Assembly (NCBI GenBank): GCA_015487435.1
Contig: WFPU01000262.1
Location: 1-8,844 of the forward strand
Source: Sulfurimonas sp.
GTDB lineage: Bacteria; Campylobacterota; Campylobacteria; Campylobacterales; Sulfurimonadaceae
DNA: 8,844 nt
Reading direction: 5' to 3'
Part shown: piece by piece, positions 1 through 5,981 of the stretch
How the letters are laid out: each line of letters starts with the position of its first letter
Numbering within the stretch: position 1 is the stretch's first letter
Position numbers and translations under genes: made by a program
The notes under the pieces: model-generated
Databases searched by the model: none
Seen by the model: the letters and a program-made list of their open reading frames with translations, nothing else
What the model was told of the DNA's origin: nothing

Positions 1-3000
1 ATAATAGAGAAACTGATAGTTTATTTTTTCTTGATTACAAATAAAATTTTTAAATCCTTGATTTGTAGATGTTTCGACTTTTGCAATTGCCACTTCACCA
101 ATAGTTGCTCTACTAGAAAATATTACTGTATTTATTGGTAGAAGTCTTGCACTGCTTTTTTGCAACCCTAATTTTGAAATTTTTCTTTTGGTGGAATGGA
201 GATATTTATTTTTAGTATCAGACAATGTAGCCCAGTTAATTTCACCTTTCCAGTAATCATCAACTGCCGTATTAGGTGTTCCGCCACTTAAAATTTCAGT
301 AACTTCCCCAAGTTTCACCAAATTCCATCTAGTTTGAATACTAATTTTTTTGTCAGAAAAAGTTTTAATCTTTTTTTCAAAAGTAATTTTATTAAAATCC
401 AATAAATCAATTAACCTATAAATACTAACATTCTCTTTTATTTCACTATCAATTTGACTAGACAATGTCCCATTTATTACAATATCTCGTATATAACTAC
501 TTGCTTTTTTTGGATTTTTTGCATTTGTTACATCAAATAATTTTCCTCCATAGTTAATAATTTTAACCCCTTCATTTCCCTTTTTATCTTTGCACTCATA
601 ACCAAGAAATTCCTTTTGCTTACTATCATCGTTACCAGTTTTAATAATCACTGTTTGCTGTGGCTTATAGTAATCTTCTATGCTTTCTATGTTAAAATTC
701 CCATCACTTAAACAAAGCATAAAATATAAAAACTTCTCTTTCTCTTGTTCTTTGCAATAATCATAAAATCGCTTCTGTAGCTCTTCTTCTTTTTCTTGTT
801 GCGTATATTTTTTAAAGTAGCTTTTTTTCTTTAAGTGTTTTATCTCTGTACTGTTGTCAAATGCTTCTTTATATTCACTAAACATCTCAGTGTTTAATAA
901 ACTATCATTAATTTCAAGTTTTAAAAAACGAATATAATCTTTAAAATCAAATCCTCTGTGTTTACAAAATAATTCTACAAACTTTTTTTCTTTGATATAT
1001 CGTTTTTCTGTATCAATATGTATTCCGTCAAACACATCATTTGCTATATATTCTCTATCTTTTAAAAATTTATCATCTCTTCTTTTTAGAAATAAAACAA
1101 CCGTTGAAACACCTTTTGCCGCCAAAAAAGTAGAACCACCAAGCTCTGTTATAGCTCTTATCTCAAAATACTTTAACAGAACCTCTCTCGCTTTTTCGTA
1201 AATTCCTCTATTTTTCAAAATAGTTGCTGGTAAAATTATTCCTGCTACACCACCATATTGCAAAACCTGTTTTGTTCTTTCAATAAATAGTGCCTCTATC
1301 TCACTACTTTTCTCAGTTAAACTATCAAATAATTCAAAATCAGTTTTACCAACATTGAGATAATTTTTAAAAGCAGATACTGAATATGGGGGATTAGCTA
1401 CAACTACATCAAACTTTTTTTTATCCATTTGCAATGCTTGATGGTTTTCTAAACCATCTCCAAAAATTATATTGGTATCTCCATCACCGTTTATATAACA
1501 AGCTATTTGCGAGGTTCTGGCTAATCGATAGTCTTTCTCTATTCCAAAAATATAATCTTTAGTCCATTCTGTATTGTTTTTATATTCTTGGATTTTTTTT
1601 CGTGTATATTCTGGTAAAACTGTTGTATCTACTTGCTGTATAATATTTTGCAAAGCATCAATACTCTCTGTTAAGAAATGTCCTGCACCACAAGCATAAT
1701 CTAATATTTTAGGCAGTAAATAATCCTCGTCTTGTCGAAGCTTATTGGCAACTATTTCATCAAATCCAAGAGATAGTATTATAAACTTAACTATTGGTAT
1801 TGGTGTAAAAAATTGTCCTTCTGATTGTTTTACTCCATGATTTAGCATTAATTCAAAAAAATCTCCTAGCACTTGTTGTTGTGTGCTGTATTTGAATTTA
1901 TAATTTTGAAGGAGTTTAACAACCTCAGTTAGAACCCTGCCATTTTGAATAAATAATTTTTTATTATGAACTTCCTTAAATGCAAATTCATTATTTGTAT
2001 AGTATTTCAATTCTCTAAAAATATCTTCAATTGTCTCAATTGGAGTTTGTGTTGGATAAAGTTTTATTAGTTTTTTTAAATCTTTCTCTGAATAATAAAT
2101 TATCTCTTCGTTGAGTTTTTTCATTCCTTGTTGATATAACTTTTGCAATCTATCTATAAGATTTTCATATTCTTCATCTTCTTTTACTTGAAAATCTAAA
2201 ACCTCTTCATCATTTTTTTCTTCATCCACGATTTTACAAAGAAAAAGTGATAGTATCTTATTAAAAGCATTGGCATTATCGGATATGTTGTTGTGTCTAA
2301 GAATTTCTGCAAATTTATTAAATAATCCTTGAGCATCTCCTAGAGGTTTTAAATTCTTTTTTTTAATAGCTTTCAATTCAAGAGAATAAGCATTGGTGTC
2401 ATCATCAAATATTCCATTAAAATGAAAATACATATTAAAAGATTCTTTCCAAACTTCAAAAAGTTCTGATTTGTTATTTGCATCCCTGTATAACTTGATA
2501 TTTTCTTCTTCTATTTGCTTAAGGTTCTTTTTTAAATCTTCCTCTCTATCTTTTATATGAATAATCAAATTCTCATACTGAATCTTATCGTTATAAATTC
2601 GTGAAGCATAAAGAACAAGGAATTTTGTATTTTTGTCATTGGTTAGATAAGCAAATAACTGTCCACCATGATTTTGCATCTTTTGTTTCTCTTTTTCAAA
2701 TTCCTCTCCCCATGTTTTACATTCTATAATTATTAAAGATTTTTTCTCTCTATCATATACGCAAACATCAGACTTTCCACCACTTGCACCTCTTCCTGAA
2801 GGATACCTTCTCTCTAAGTGAATATCGTTTGGGTTGTAGCCTTTTTCAAGCAATCTATTTACTACTTCTAATACAACAAAATTTTCTTTTTCTGAAAAAT
2901 TTGAAGTTGTTTTATCACCCCTTTGTATCTGCCCATCATCTATTCTTTCAATAGTTGTCTTGTTGTCAGAACGATAAAAAATCTCTCCATCTTTTCCTTT

Positions 3001-3132
3001 GTGTAAATCAACTTTTATAGTGTATTTTTGGCTTTTATATTCTTTTTCAAAAATACTATCTTTTTTGTCTTTGCTTTTAAATCCAAGTAGTTTTAAAAAA
3101 GCTATAATTTCTTTTTTCTTTGATGTATCCAT
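1..3132 (-). CDS. Type IIG-like restriction-modification enzyme (nuclease + N6-adenine methylase + specificity domain), C-terminus outside window
   Basis: A single reading frame of 1044 codons starts at ATG 3132 and is still open at the window edge. Residues about 84-141 carry a PD-(D/E)XK nuclease signature (D122 in GGKSDV, E137 and K139 in IIECK), which would cut DNA. Residues about 400-760 form an N6-adenine methyltransferase: QFFTP at 440-444, the SAM-binding motif DYACGAG at 478-484 and the catalytic NPPY at 580-583. From W936 the chain reads like the start of an HsdS target-recognition domain (LGEVTEILSGGTP). One polypeptide therefore cuts, modifies and recognises DNA, as in type IIG/IIL enzymes. 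The ribosome site AGAGGA lies inside the end of the upstream DUF6471 gene, one base separates the two genes, and translation is probably coupled. No frameshift was seen. The recognition sequence cannot be read from this. It is probably defence cargo of the transposon. Confidence 0.9.
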   Translation of the reverse strand, partial: MDTSKKKEIIAFLKLLGFKSKDKKDSIFEKEYKSQKYTIKVDLHKGKDGEIFYRSDNKTTIERIDDGQIQRGDKTTSNFSEKENFVVLEVVNRLLEKGYNPNDIHLERRYPSGRGASGGKSDVCVYDREKKSLIIIECKTWGEEFEKEKQKMQNHGGQLFAYLTNDKNTKFLVLYASRIYNDKIQYENLIIHIKDREEDLKKNLKQIEEENIKLYRDANNKSELFEVWKESFNMYFHFNGIFDDDTNAYSLELKAIKKKNLKPLGDAQGLFNKFAEILRHNNISDNANAFNKILSLFLCKIVDEEKNDEEVLDFQVKEDEEYENLIDRLQKLYQQGMKKLNEEIIYYSEKDLKKLIKLYPTQTPIETIEDIFRELKYYTNNEFAFKEVHNKKLFIQNGRVLTEVVKLLQNYKFKYSTQQQVLGDFFELMLNHGVKQSEGQFFTPIPIVKFIILSLGFDEIVANKLRQDEDYLLPKILDYACGAGHFLTESIDALQNIIQQVDTTVLPEYTRKKIQEYKNNTEWTKDYIFGIEKDYRLARTSQIACYINGDGDTNIIFGDGLENHQALQMDKKKFDVVVANPPYSVSAFKNYLNVGKTDFELFDSLTEKSSEIEALFIERTKQVLQYGGVAGIILPATILKNRGIYEKAREVLLKYFEIRAITELGGSTFLAAKGVSTVVLFLKRRDDKFLKDREYIANDVFDGIHIDTEKRYIKEKKFVELFCKHRGFDFKDYIRFLKLEINDSLLNTEMFSEYKEAFDNSTEIKHLKKKSYFKKYTQQEKEEELQKRFYDYCKEQEKEKFLYFMLCLSDGNFNIESIEDYYKPQQTVIIKTGNDDSKQKEFLGYECKDKKGNEGVKIINYGGKLFDVTNAKNPKKASSYIRDIVINGTLSSQIDSEIKENVSIYRLIDLLDFNKITFEKKIKTFSDKKISIQTRWNLVKLGEVTEILSGGTPNTAVDDYWKGEINWATLSDTKNKYLHSTKRKISKLGLQKSSARLLPINTVIFSSRATIGEVAIAKVETSTNQGFKNFICNQEKINYQFLYY

Positions 3133-3133
3133 A

Positions 3134-3349
3134 CTAATCCTCTAATCTTATATTTTTCACTTCTAAAGCTTTCATACACTTAAAAAAGAACACCGCAGAA
3201 AAACCACCACGACTCATTTTGTTATTAAAAGCAAGCTCTGTAAGTTCTTCTCCGTAAGGTTTTAAAAGCTCAACTAAATCTTTTACTTTTAAGCCTTTTC
3301 TTTTTAGCTCTGATTTTATAATGTTTCTAGGCAAATCATCTATGTTCAT
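3134..3349 (-). CDS. Small DUF6471-family protein, possible regulator of the adjacent restriction-modification gene
   Basis: This 71-residue basic protein has no signal peptide or membrane segment. The stretch NKMSRGGFSAVFF (about 43-55) with the preceding helices matches, from memory, the DUF6471 family, whose fold looks helix-turn-helix-like. Residues 10-30 (SELKRKGLKVKDLVELL) would form the first two helices. ATG 3349 is chosen because an in-frame TGA lies two codons upstream; only a weak purine-rich ribosome site precedes it. Its TAG stop is one base before the ATG of the large restriction-modification gene, and its last codons contain that gene's Shine-Dalgarno, so the two are co-transcribed. 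By analogy with controller (C) proteins of restriction-modification systems it could set enzyme expression, but that role is inferred from position only. Its DNA-binding function is not demonstrated by the sequence. Confidence 0.8.
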   Translation of the reverse strand: MNIDDLPRNIIKSELKRKGLKVKDLVELLKPYGEELTELAFNNKMSRGGFSAVFFFKCMKALEVKNIRLED

Positions 3350-3376
3350 TTTTCATCTTTAAATTTTATTGTGAGT

Positions 3377-3405
3377 ATTCTACCATAAAATAAAAATATA
3401 TACAA
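3377..3405 (-). promoter_or_regulatory. Candidate extended -10 promoter for the DUF6471/restriction-modification operon
   Basis: Read on the minus strand, TGG-TAGAAT (-10 at 3382-3377, preceded by TGn) lies about 28 bases upstream of ATG 3349. A weak -35 TTGTAT (3405-3400) is spaced 17 bases away. The extended -10 may compensate for the poor -35. The same bases form part of an inverted match to 4988-5002, so this could instead be an insertion-sequence edge. Confidence 0.45.
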
Positions 3406-3441
3406 ATAAAACATAAATATCTCTAAAATGATTATATTATC

Positions 3442-3471
3442 TTGACATTTTATAATCAATTTCGATATAAT
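3442..3471 (+). promoter_or_regulatory. Strong sigma-70-type promoter of the IS1595-family transposase
   Basis: A perfect -35 TTGACA (3442-3447) and a perfect -10 TATAAT (3466-3471) are separated by 18 bases. A Shine-Dalgarno AAGGA at 3493-3497 follows, 7 bases before ATG 3505. Such a consensus promoter is unusual for a transposase and suggests active expression unless it is repressed. A 9-base inverted repeat (TTATATTAT at 3432-3440, its complement at 3467-3475) brackets the promoter but consists only of A and T. Confidence 0.75.
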
Positions 3472-3504
3472 ATAAAATATATAAAGCATACAAAGGACTA
3501 AAAA

Positions 3505-4530
3505 ATGGCACAACACTTCCTCTTATCAACACAAGCCAGAGATTTATCACTTATGAAGCTTTTTAACATGAGTGAAACAGAAGCGTTTGAATATTTTAAA
3601 GCTATCAGATGGAGTGATACAGAGGGTGTGCCTGTTTGTCCTAGTTGCGGAACTTGTCATGAGCCATATTTCATAAGTTCTCGTAAGCAGTTTCGTTGTA
3701 AACATTGTGAGCATACTTTTTCTGTAACAAGTGGTACTATATTCGCAAGTCATAAAAAGCCTTTAAAAGTCTATCTTATCGCCATTGCACTTTTTACCAA
3801 TGCAGTTAAATCACTCTCAGCACTTCAATTATCAAGAGATTTAGATGTGCAGTATAAAACAGCTTGGGTTTTATCTCAAAAAATCAGAGAAAGTTTGATG
3901 CCTACCAAAGAGGAAGAGGGAGTAAAATTAGAAGGGGTATGCGAGATTGATGGTGTCTATGTCGGCAACTATATCCGTCCTGCGAATAACATTGATGACA
4001 GAATTGATAGAAGAAAAGCCCATAAGCCTAAAAAGAGAGTTGTTATCTCTATTAGACAAAGAGCAGATAGTGAATTTGATGAAGTTGTGGGAGCTGTAAA
4101 AACTAAAACATTTATTGTAAAAAGCGAAGAGAGTAAAGATATTCAAGAGCTTGTTTATAAAAATGTGAAACAAGGAGCAGAGCTACACTCAGATGAGCAT
4201 CAAGGCTACGATATTTTTCACGCTCACTACGATATGAAAAGAGTTAATCACTCAAAAGAGTATAAAAGCAGTGAGGGAGCTTGTAATAATCAGAGTGAGA
4301 GCTACAATAGCAGATTTAGAAGAATGGAGTATGGACAATGCCATCATATCTCAAATCTCTATCTCTCTAATTACGCACGAGAAATTGCTTATCGTGAAGA
4401 TACACGCAGAATGAGCAACGGAGCTATCTTTAGAGATATTTTTACACGATGTATGAATACACCTGTAAGCAATGAGTTTTGCGGATATTGGCAAGGCAAT
4501 CATAGAGTAGCGGAGAGATTGGGGGCTTAG
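3505..4530 (+). CDS. IS1595-family (ISXO2-like) transposase
   Basis: This 341-residue protein appears full length for the family. The N-terminus (MAQHFLLSTQARDLSL) matches a common IS1595-type start. A zinc ribbon is formed by CPSC (C45, C48) and CKHC (C65, C68). A helix-turn-helix-like segment follows at about 103-130. The DDE-type catalytic domain has D149 in CEIDGVYVG, D230 in HSDEHQGYD and the N262/E265 region in NNQSES, then the conserved helix FRRMEYGQCHHIS. All expected catalytic residues are present, so the enzyme looks intact. AAGGA lies 7 bases upstream of the start, behind a consensus promoter. Its TAG stop overlaps the TAA stop of the convergent 145-residue gene. Canonical terminal inverted repeats and an 8-base target duplication could not be assigned, so autonomy of the insertion sequence is uncertain. 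Confidence 0.92.
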   Translation: MAQHFLLSTQARDLSLMKLFNMSETEAFEYFKAIRWSDTEGVPVCPSCGTCHEPYFISSRKQFRCKHCEHTFSVTSGTIFASHKKPLKVYLIAIALFTNAVKSLSALQLSRDLDVQYKTAWVLSQKIRESLMPTKEEEGVKLEGVCEIDGVYVGNYIRPANNIDDRIDRRKAHKPKKRVVISIRQRADSEFDEVVGAVKTKTFIVKSEESKDIQELVYKNVKQGAELHSDEHQGYDIFHAHYDMKRVNHSKEYKSSEGACNNQSESYNSRFRRMEYGQCHHISNLYLSNYAREIAYREDTRRMSNGAIFRDIFTRCMNTPVSNEFCGYWQGNHRVAERLGA

Positions 4531-4964
4531 GCTATTTTTGCTATGCTCCACATCAAAGATAACCCCTCTTTACCAACGGATGCAACCAAACCTCTTTTTT
4601 CGCTTGTGTTCAAAGCATAAAGAACAGATTTTTGAAAATTGACCTTATCTCTACCCTCTAAAATTAAAGACTTGTTAGAAGCTACAATATCACTTATCTC
4701 ATCTGTTCTTAAAGGTTTATTCGCAGTCCTAAGCACATCAAGCGCCATTTTAGTGGCTTCACCACTTGCAAAGTAGCTGTTTTTAACAACTCTTTTGCTT
4801 TTTATACTTCTTAAATCGTATGTCTCATCAAATATATGGATAGTTTTATCTATCGAAGTTAAATTCTCTTTACATTCTTTGATAATTTTTTCATAATACT
4901 CTATCTCACCAGATAGTTCACTTCTCTTTTTTATAAGTGCCGATATTACATGACTCTCTGCCAT
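4527..4964 (-). CDS. Coiled-coil/winged-helix protein of unknown function that accompanies the IS1595-type transposase
   Basis: This 145-residue protein has no assigned function. Residues 4-48 are charged and heptad-like (LIKKRSELSGEIEYYEKIIKE) and probably form a coiled coil. Residues about 68-140 alternate short helices with a GLVASVGKEGLSLMW ending, which looks like a winged helix. LRTDEISDIVAS is the candidate second helix. Proteins beginning MAESHVISAL that sit convergent with transposases beginning MAQHFLLS recur in proteobacterial genomes. This is recalled, not searched. A DNA-binding accessory or repressor of transposition is one possibility. The stop codons of the two genes overlap by 4 bases (4527-4530), which argues for a fixed unit. 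The start ATG 4964 has a G-rich ribosome site in the arm of a hairpin (4971-4997). It shows no zinc-finger pattern typical of TniQ, so it is not called a target selector. Confidence 0.8.
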   Translation of the reverse strand: MAESHVISALIKKRSELSGEIEYYEKIIKECKENLTSIDKTIHIFDETYDLRSIKSKRVVKNSYFASGEATKMALDVLRTANKPLRTDEISDIVASNKSLILEGRDKVNFQKSVLYALNTSEKRGLVASVGKEGLSLMWSIAKIA

Positions 4965-4970
4965 AGAAAA

Positions 4971-4997
4971 CCCCCTAAAATATGATGTTTTATGGGG
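4971..4997 (-). promoter_or_regulatory. Hairpin covering the ribosome site of the 145-residue gene, or terminator of the tns operon
   Basis: Arms of 10 bases (4971-4980 and 4988-4997; CCCCATAAAA against TTTTAGGGGG on the minus strand, one mismatch) enclose a 7-base loop. On the minus strand the second arm contains the G-rich Shine-Dalgarno of the gene starting at 4964 and is followed by TTTTCT. It could end transcription coming from tnsC. It could also fold in read-through transcripts and block translation of the downstream gene, a device known from IS10 and IS50. The two readings are not exclusive. Confidence 0.55.
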
Positions 4998-5069
4998 ATA
5001 ATTTTAGCTAAAAAGTAGGGAATTTCTTTGTGCGTTTGCTACATAATATCGCAATAGCTATCTTCATAG

Positions 5070-5978
5070 TTATACCGGAATAATTCGTGATGTAAGTGTA
5101 CTTGTTGGTTTTACCCATTGAAACTTTCGGATAATGTCAACTGTAATCTCTTCAATATCATTTTCTATTGCATATGTAGCACACTCAATAAGAAGGCGGT
5201 GTAAATCACCTAAGTTGCCTTCTGAAATACTGTGAAGTAAAATGGCTTTTTCCTTTTCTGTCAGATTGGATGGTTTTTGTAGTGGAATTAGCCTCTCAAA
5301 GGATTGTAAAAGACCCAAAAAATTTTTGTCAAGTGTCCATTTTATAAGTTGTATTTCATCAAATCTGCTCCGTAATTGTTCATCGGATGTTAGAATAATG
5401 GATGCTTCTGGAATACCGACACATACAAGTGGTATCATAAGTTCATTGCCAATATTTTTAAGAGCATCCATAACATTTCTTTGTTGCTTTGGAGTACCTC
5501 GTAAAAAGTGATGTATCTCATCGATTATGAGCATTTTTACATCCGTTTCTCTTAGAAGATAAAACATTTGATGACGAAGCTTGGCTAATGGGTCAGTTGG
5601 GTTAAAGGATATATTAAGAGCTTCCAGAATAGAGATATACAGATGCTTAACATCGGCATTATCAGATGCTAAAGCCATGACAACAGGTTTGATGGCATGG
5701 CTCATACCATCTTCATCTTCTATTCTATAATCTTGATGTTCTTTAATAAAAGACCGTAGAATAGAAGTTTTTCCCATATTTGAATCTCCAGTTATTAGCA
5801 GGTTTTGCATCCGTGCTTTTTTTGGGCGACTCATAAAATGATTTAAAATGCTATGAATTTTTTTTGCTTTTGGATATTTAATAAGCACTTCTCCATGAAG
5901 ATGCAGAATTCTTTGTTCTTTACTTTGTGAAGCAATAGGTTTATACTTGTCGTTAAGGTGAGGAAATAAACTATTCAT
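5070..5978 (-). CDS. tnsC: TnsC/TniB-type AAA+ transposition regulator
   Basis: This 302-residue AAA+ ATPase is expected to form ATP-dependent filaments on target DNA and to recruit the transposase. The N-terminus (RILHLHGEVLIKYPKAKK) is typical of TniB. Walker A is GDSNMGKT (64-71), Walker B LIIDE (150-154), sensor 1 lies at about VCVG (185-188), the likely arginine finger in LRSRF (202-206), and the sensor 2 region is GNLGDLHR (254-261). All nucleotide-binding residues are present. The length is near TniB of Tn5053-type elements and shorter than TnsC of Tn7. ATG 5978 has GAGGAG 6 bases upstream and follows the tnsB stop by 3 bases, so they are co-transcribed. No TniQ/TnsD gene follows: 105 bases downstream of its stop the IS1595-associated gene begins. 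The C-terminal tail (TLTSRIIPV) may contact TnsA, by analogy with Tn7. Confidence 0.93.
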   Translation of the reverse strand: MNSLFPHLNDKYKPIASQSKEQRILHLHGEVLIKYPKAKKIHSILNHFMSRPKKARMQNLLITGDSNMGKTSILRSFIKEHQDYRIEDEDGMSHAIKPVVMALASDNADVKHLYISILEALNISFNPTDPLAKLRHQMFYLLRETDVKMLIIDEIHHFLRGTPKQQRNVMDALKNIGNELMIPLVCVGIPEASIILTSDEQLRSRFDEIQLIKWTLDKNFLGLLQSFERLIPLQKPSNLTEKEKAILLHSISEGNLGDLHRLLIECATYAIENDIEEITVDIIRKFQWVKPTSTLTSRIIPV

Positions 5979-5981
5979 GTT

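Larger units (their letters stand above)
3377..5002. mobile_element. Probable IS1595-type insertion (transposase plus convergent partner gene), ends uncertain
   Basis: The unit comprises the transposase and the 145-residue gene. The limits given are an inverted near-match: ATTCTACCATAAAA at 3377-3390 and, on the minus strand, ATTATCCCCATAAAA at 5002-4988. This gives 12 identical columns of 15, with one gap. No matching 8-base direct duplication flanks it (TTGTGAGT on the left, TTTAGCTA on the right), so the ends may be wrong. The unit sits exactly between the tns operon and the restriction-modification operon. Confidence 0.4.

Noticed and set aside
992..1201. Plus-strand open frame of 69 codons.
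   Set aside because: It lies wholly antisense to the methylase region of the restriction-modification gene, with no ribosome site and no recognisable protein.
3432..3475. Perfect 9-base inverted repeat around the transposase promoter as an operator.
   Set aside because: Both arms consist only of A and T in a region that is almost all A and T, so chance is a sufficient explanation.
4527..4964. The 145-residue protein as a replacement TniQ/TnsD target selector.
   Set aside because: It has one cysteine, no zinc-finger spacing and no TniQ-like motif, and it resembles proteins known beside IS1595 transposases.
5028..5045. TGTGCGTTTGCTACATAA resembles a second transposon end (TGT tip plus the TGCTAC core of the TnsB-like repeats read inward).
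   Set aside because: Only the six-base core is shared, there is no second copy before tnsC begins at 5070, and the tip does not match the one near 8739. No comM sequence follows on its outer side.
5242..5511. Plus-strand open frame of 89 codons opposite tnsC.
   Set aside because: It is antisense to the conserved AAA+ domain; its content is explained by the tnsC codons.
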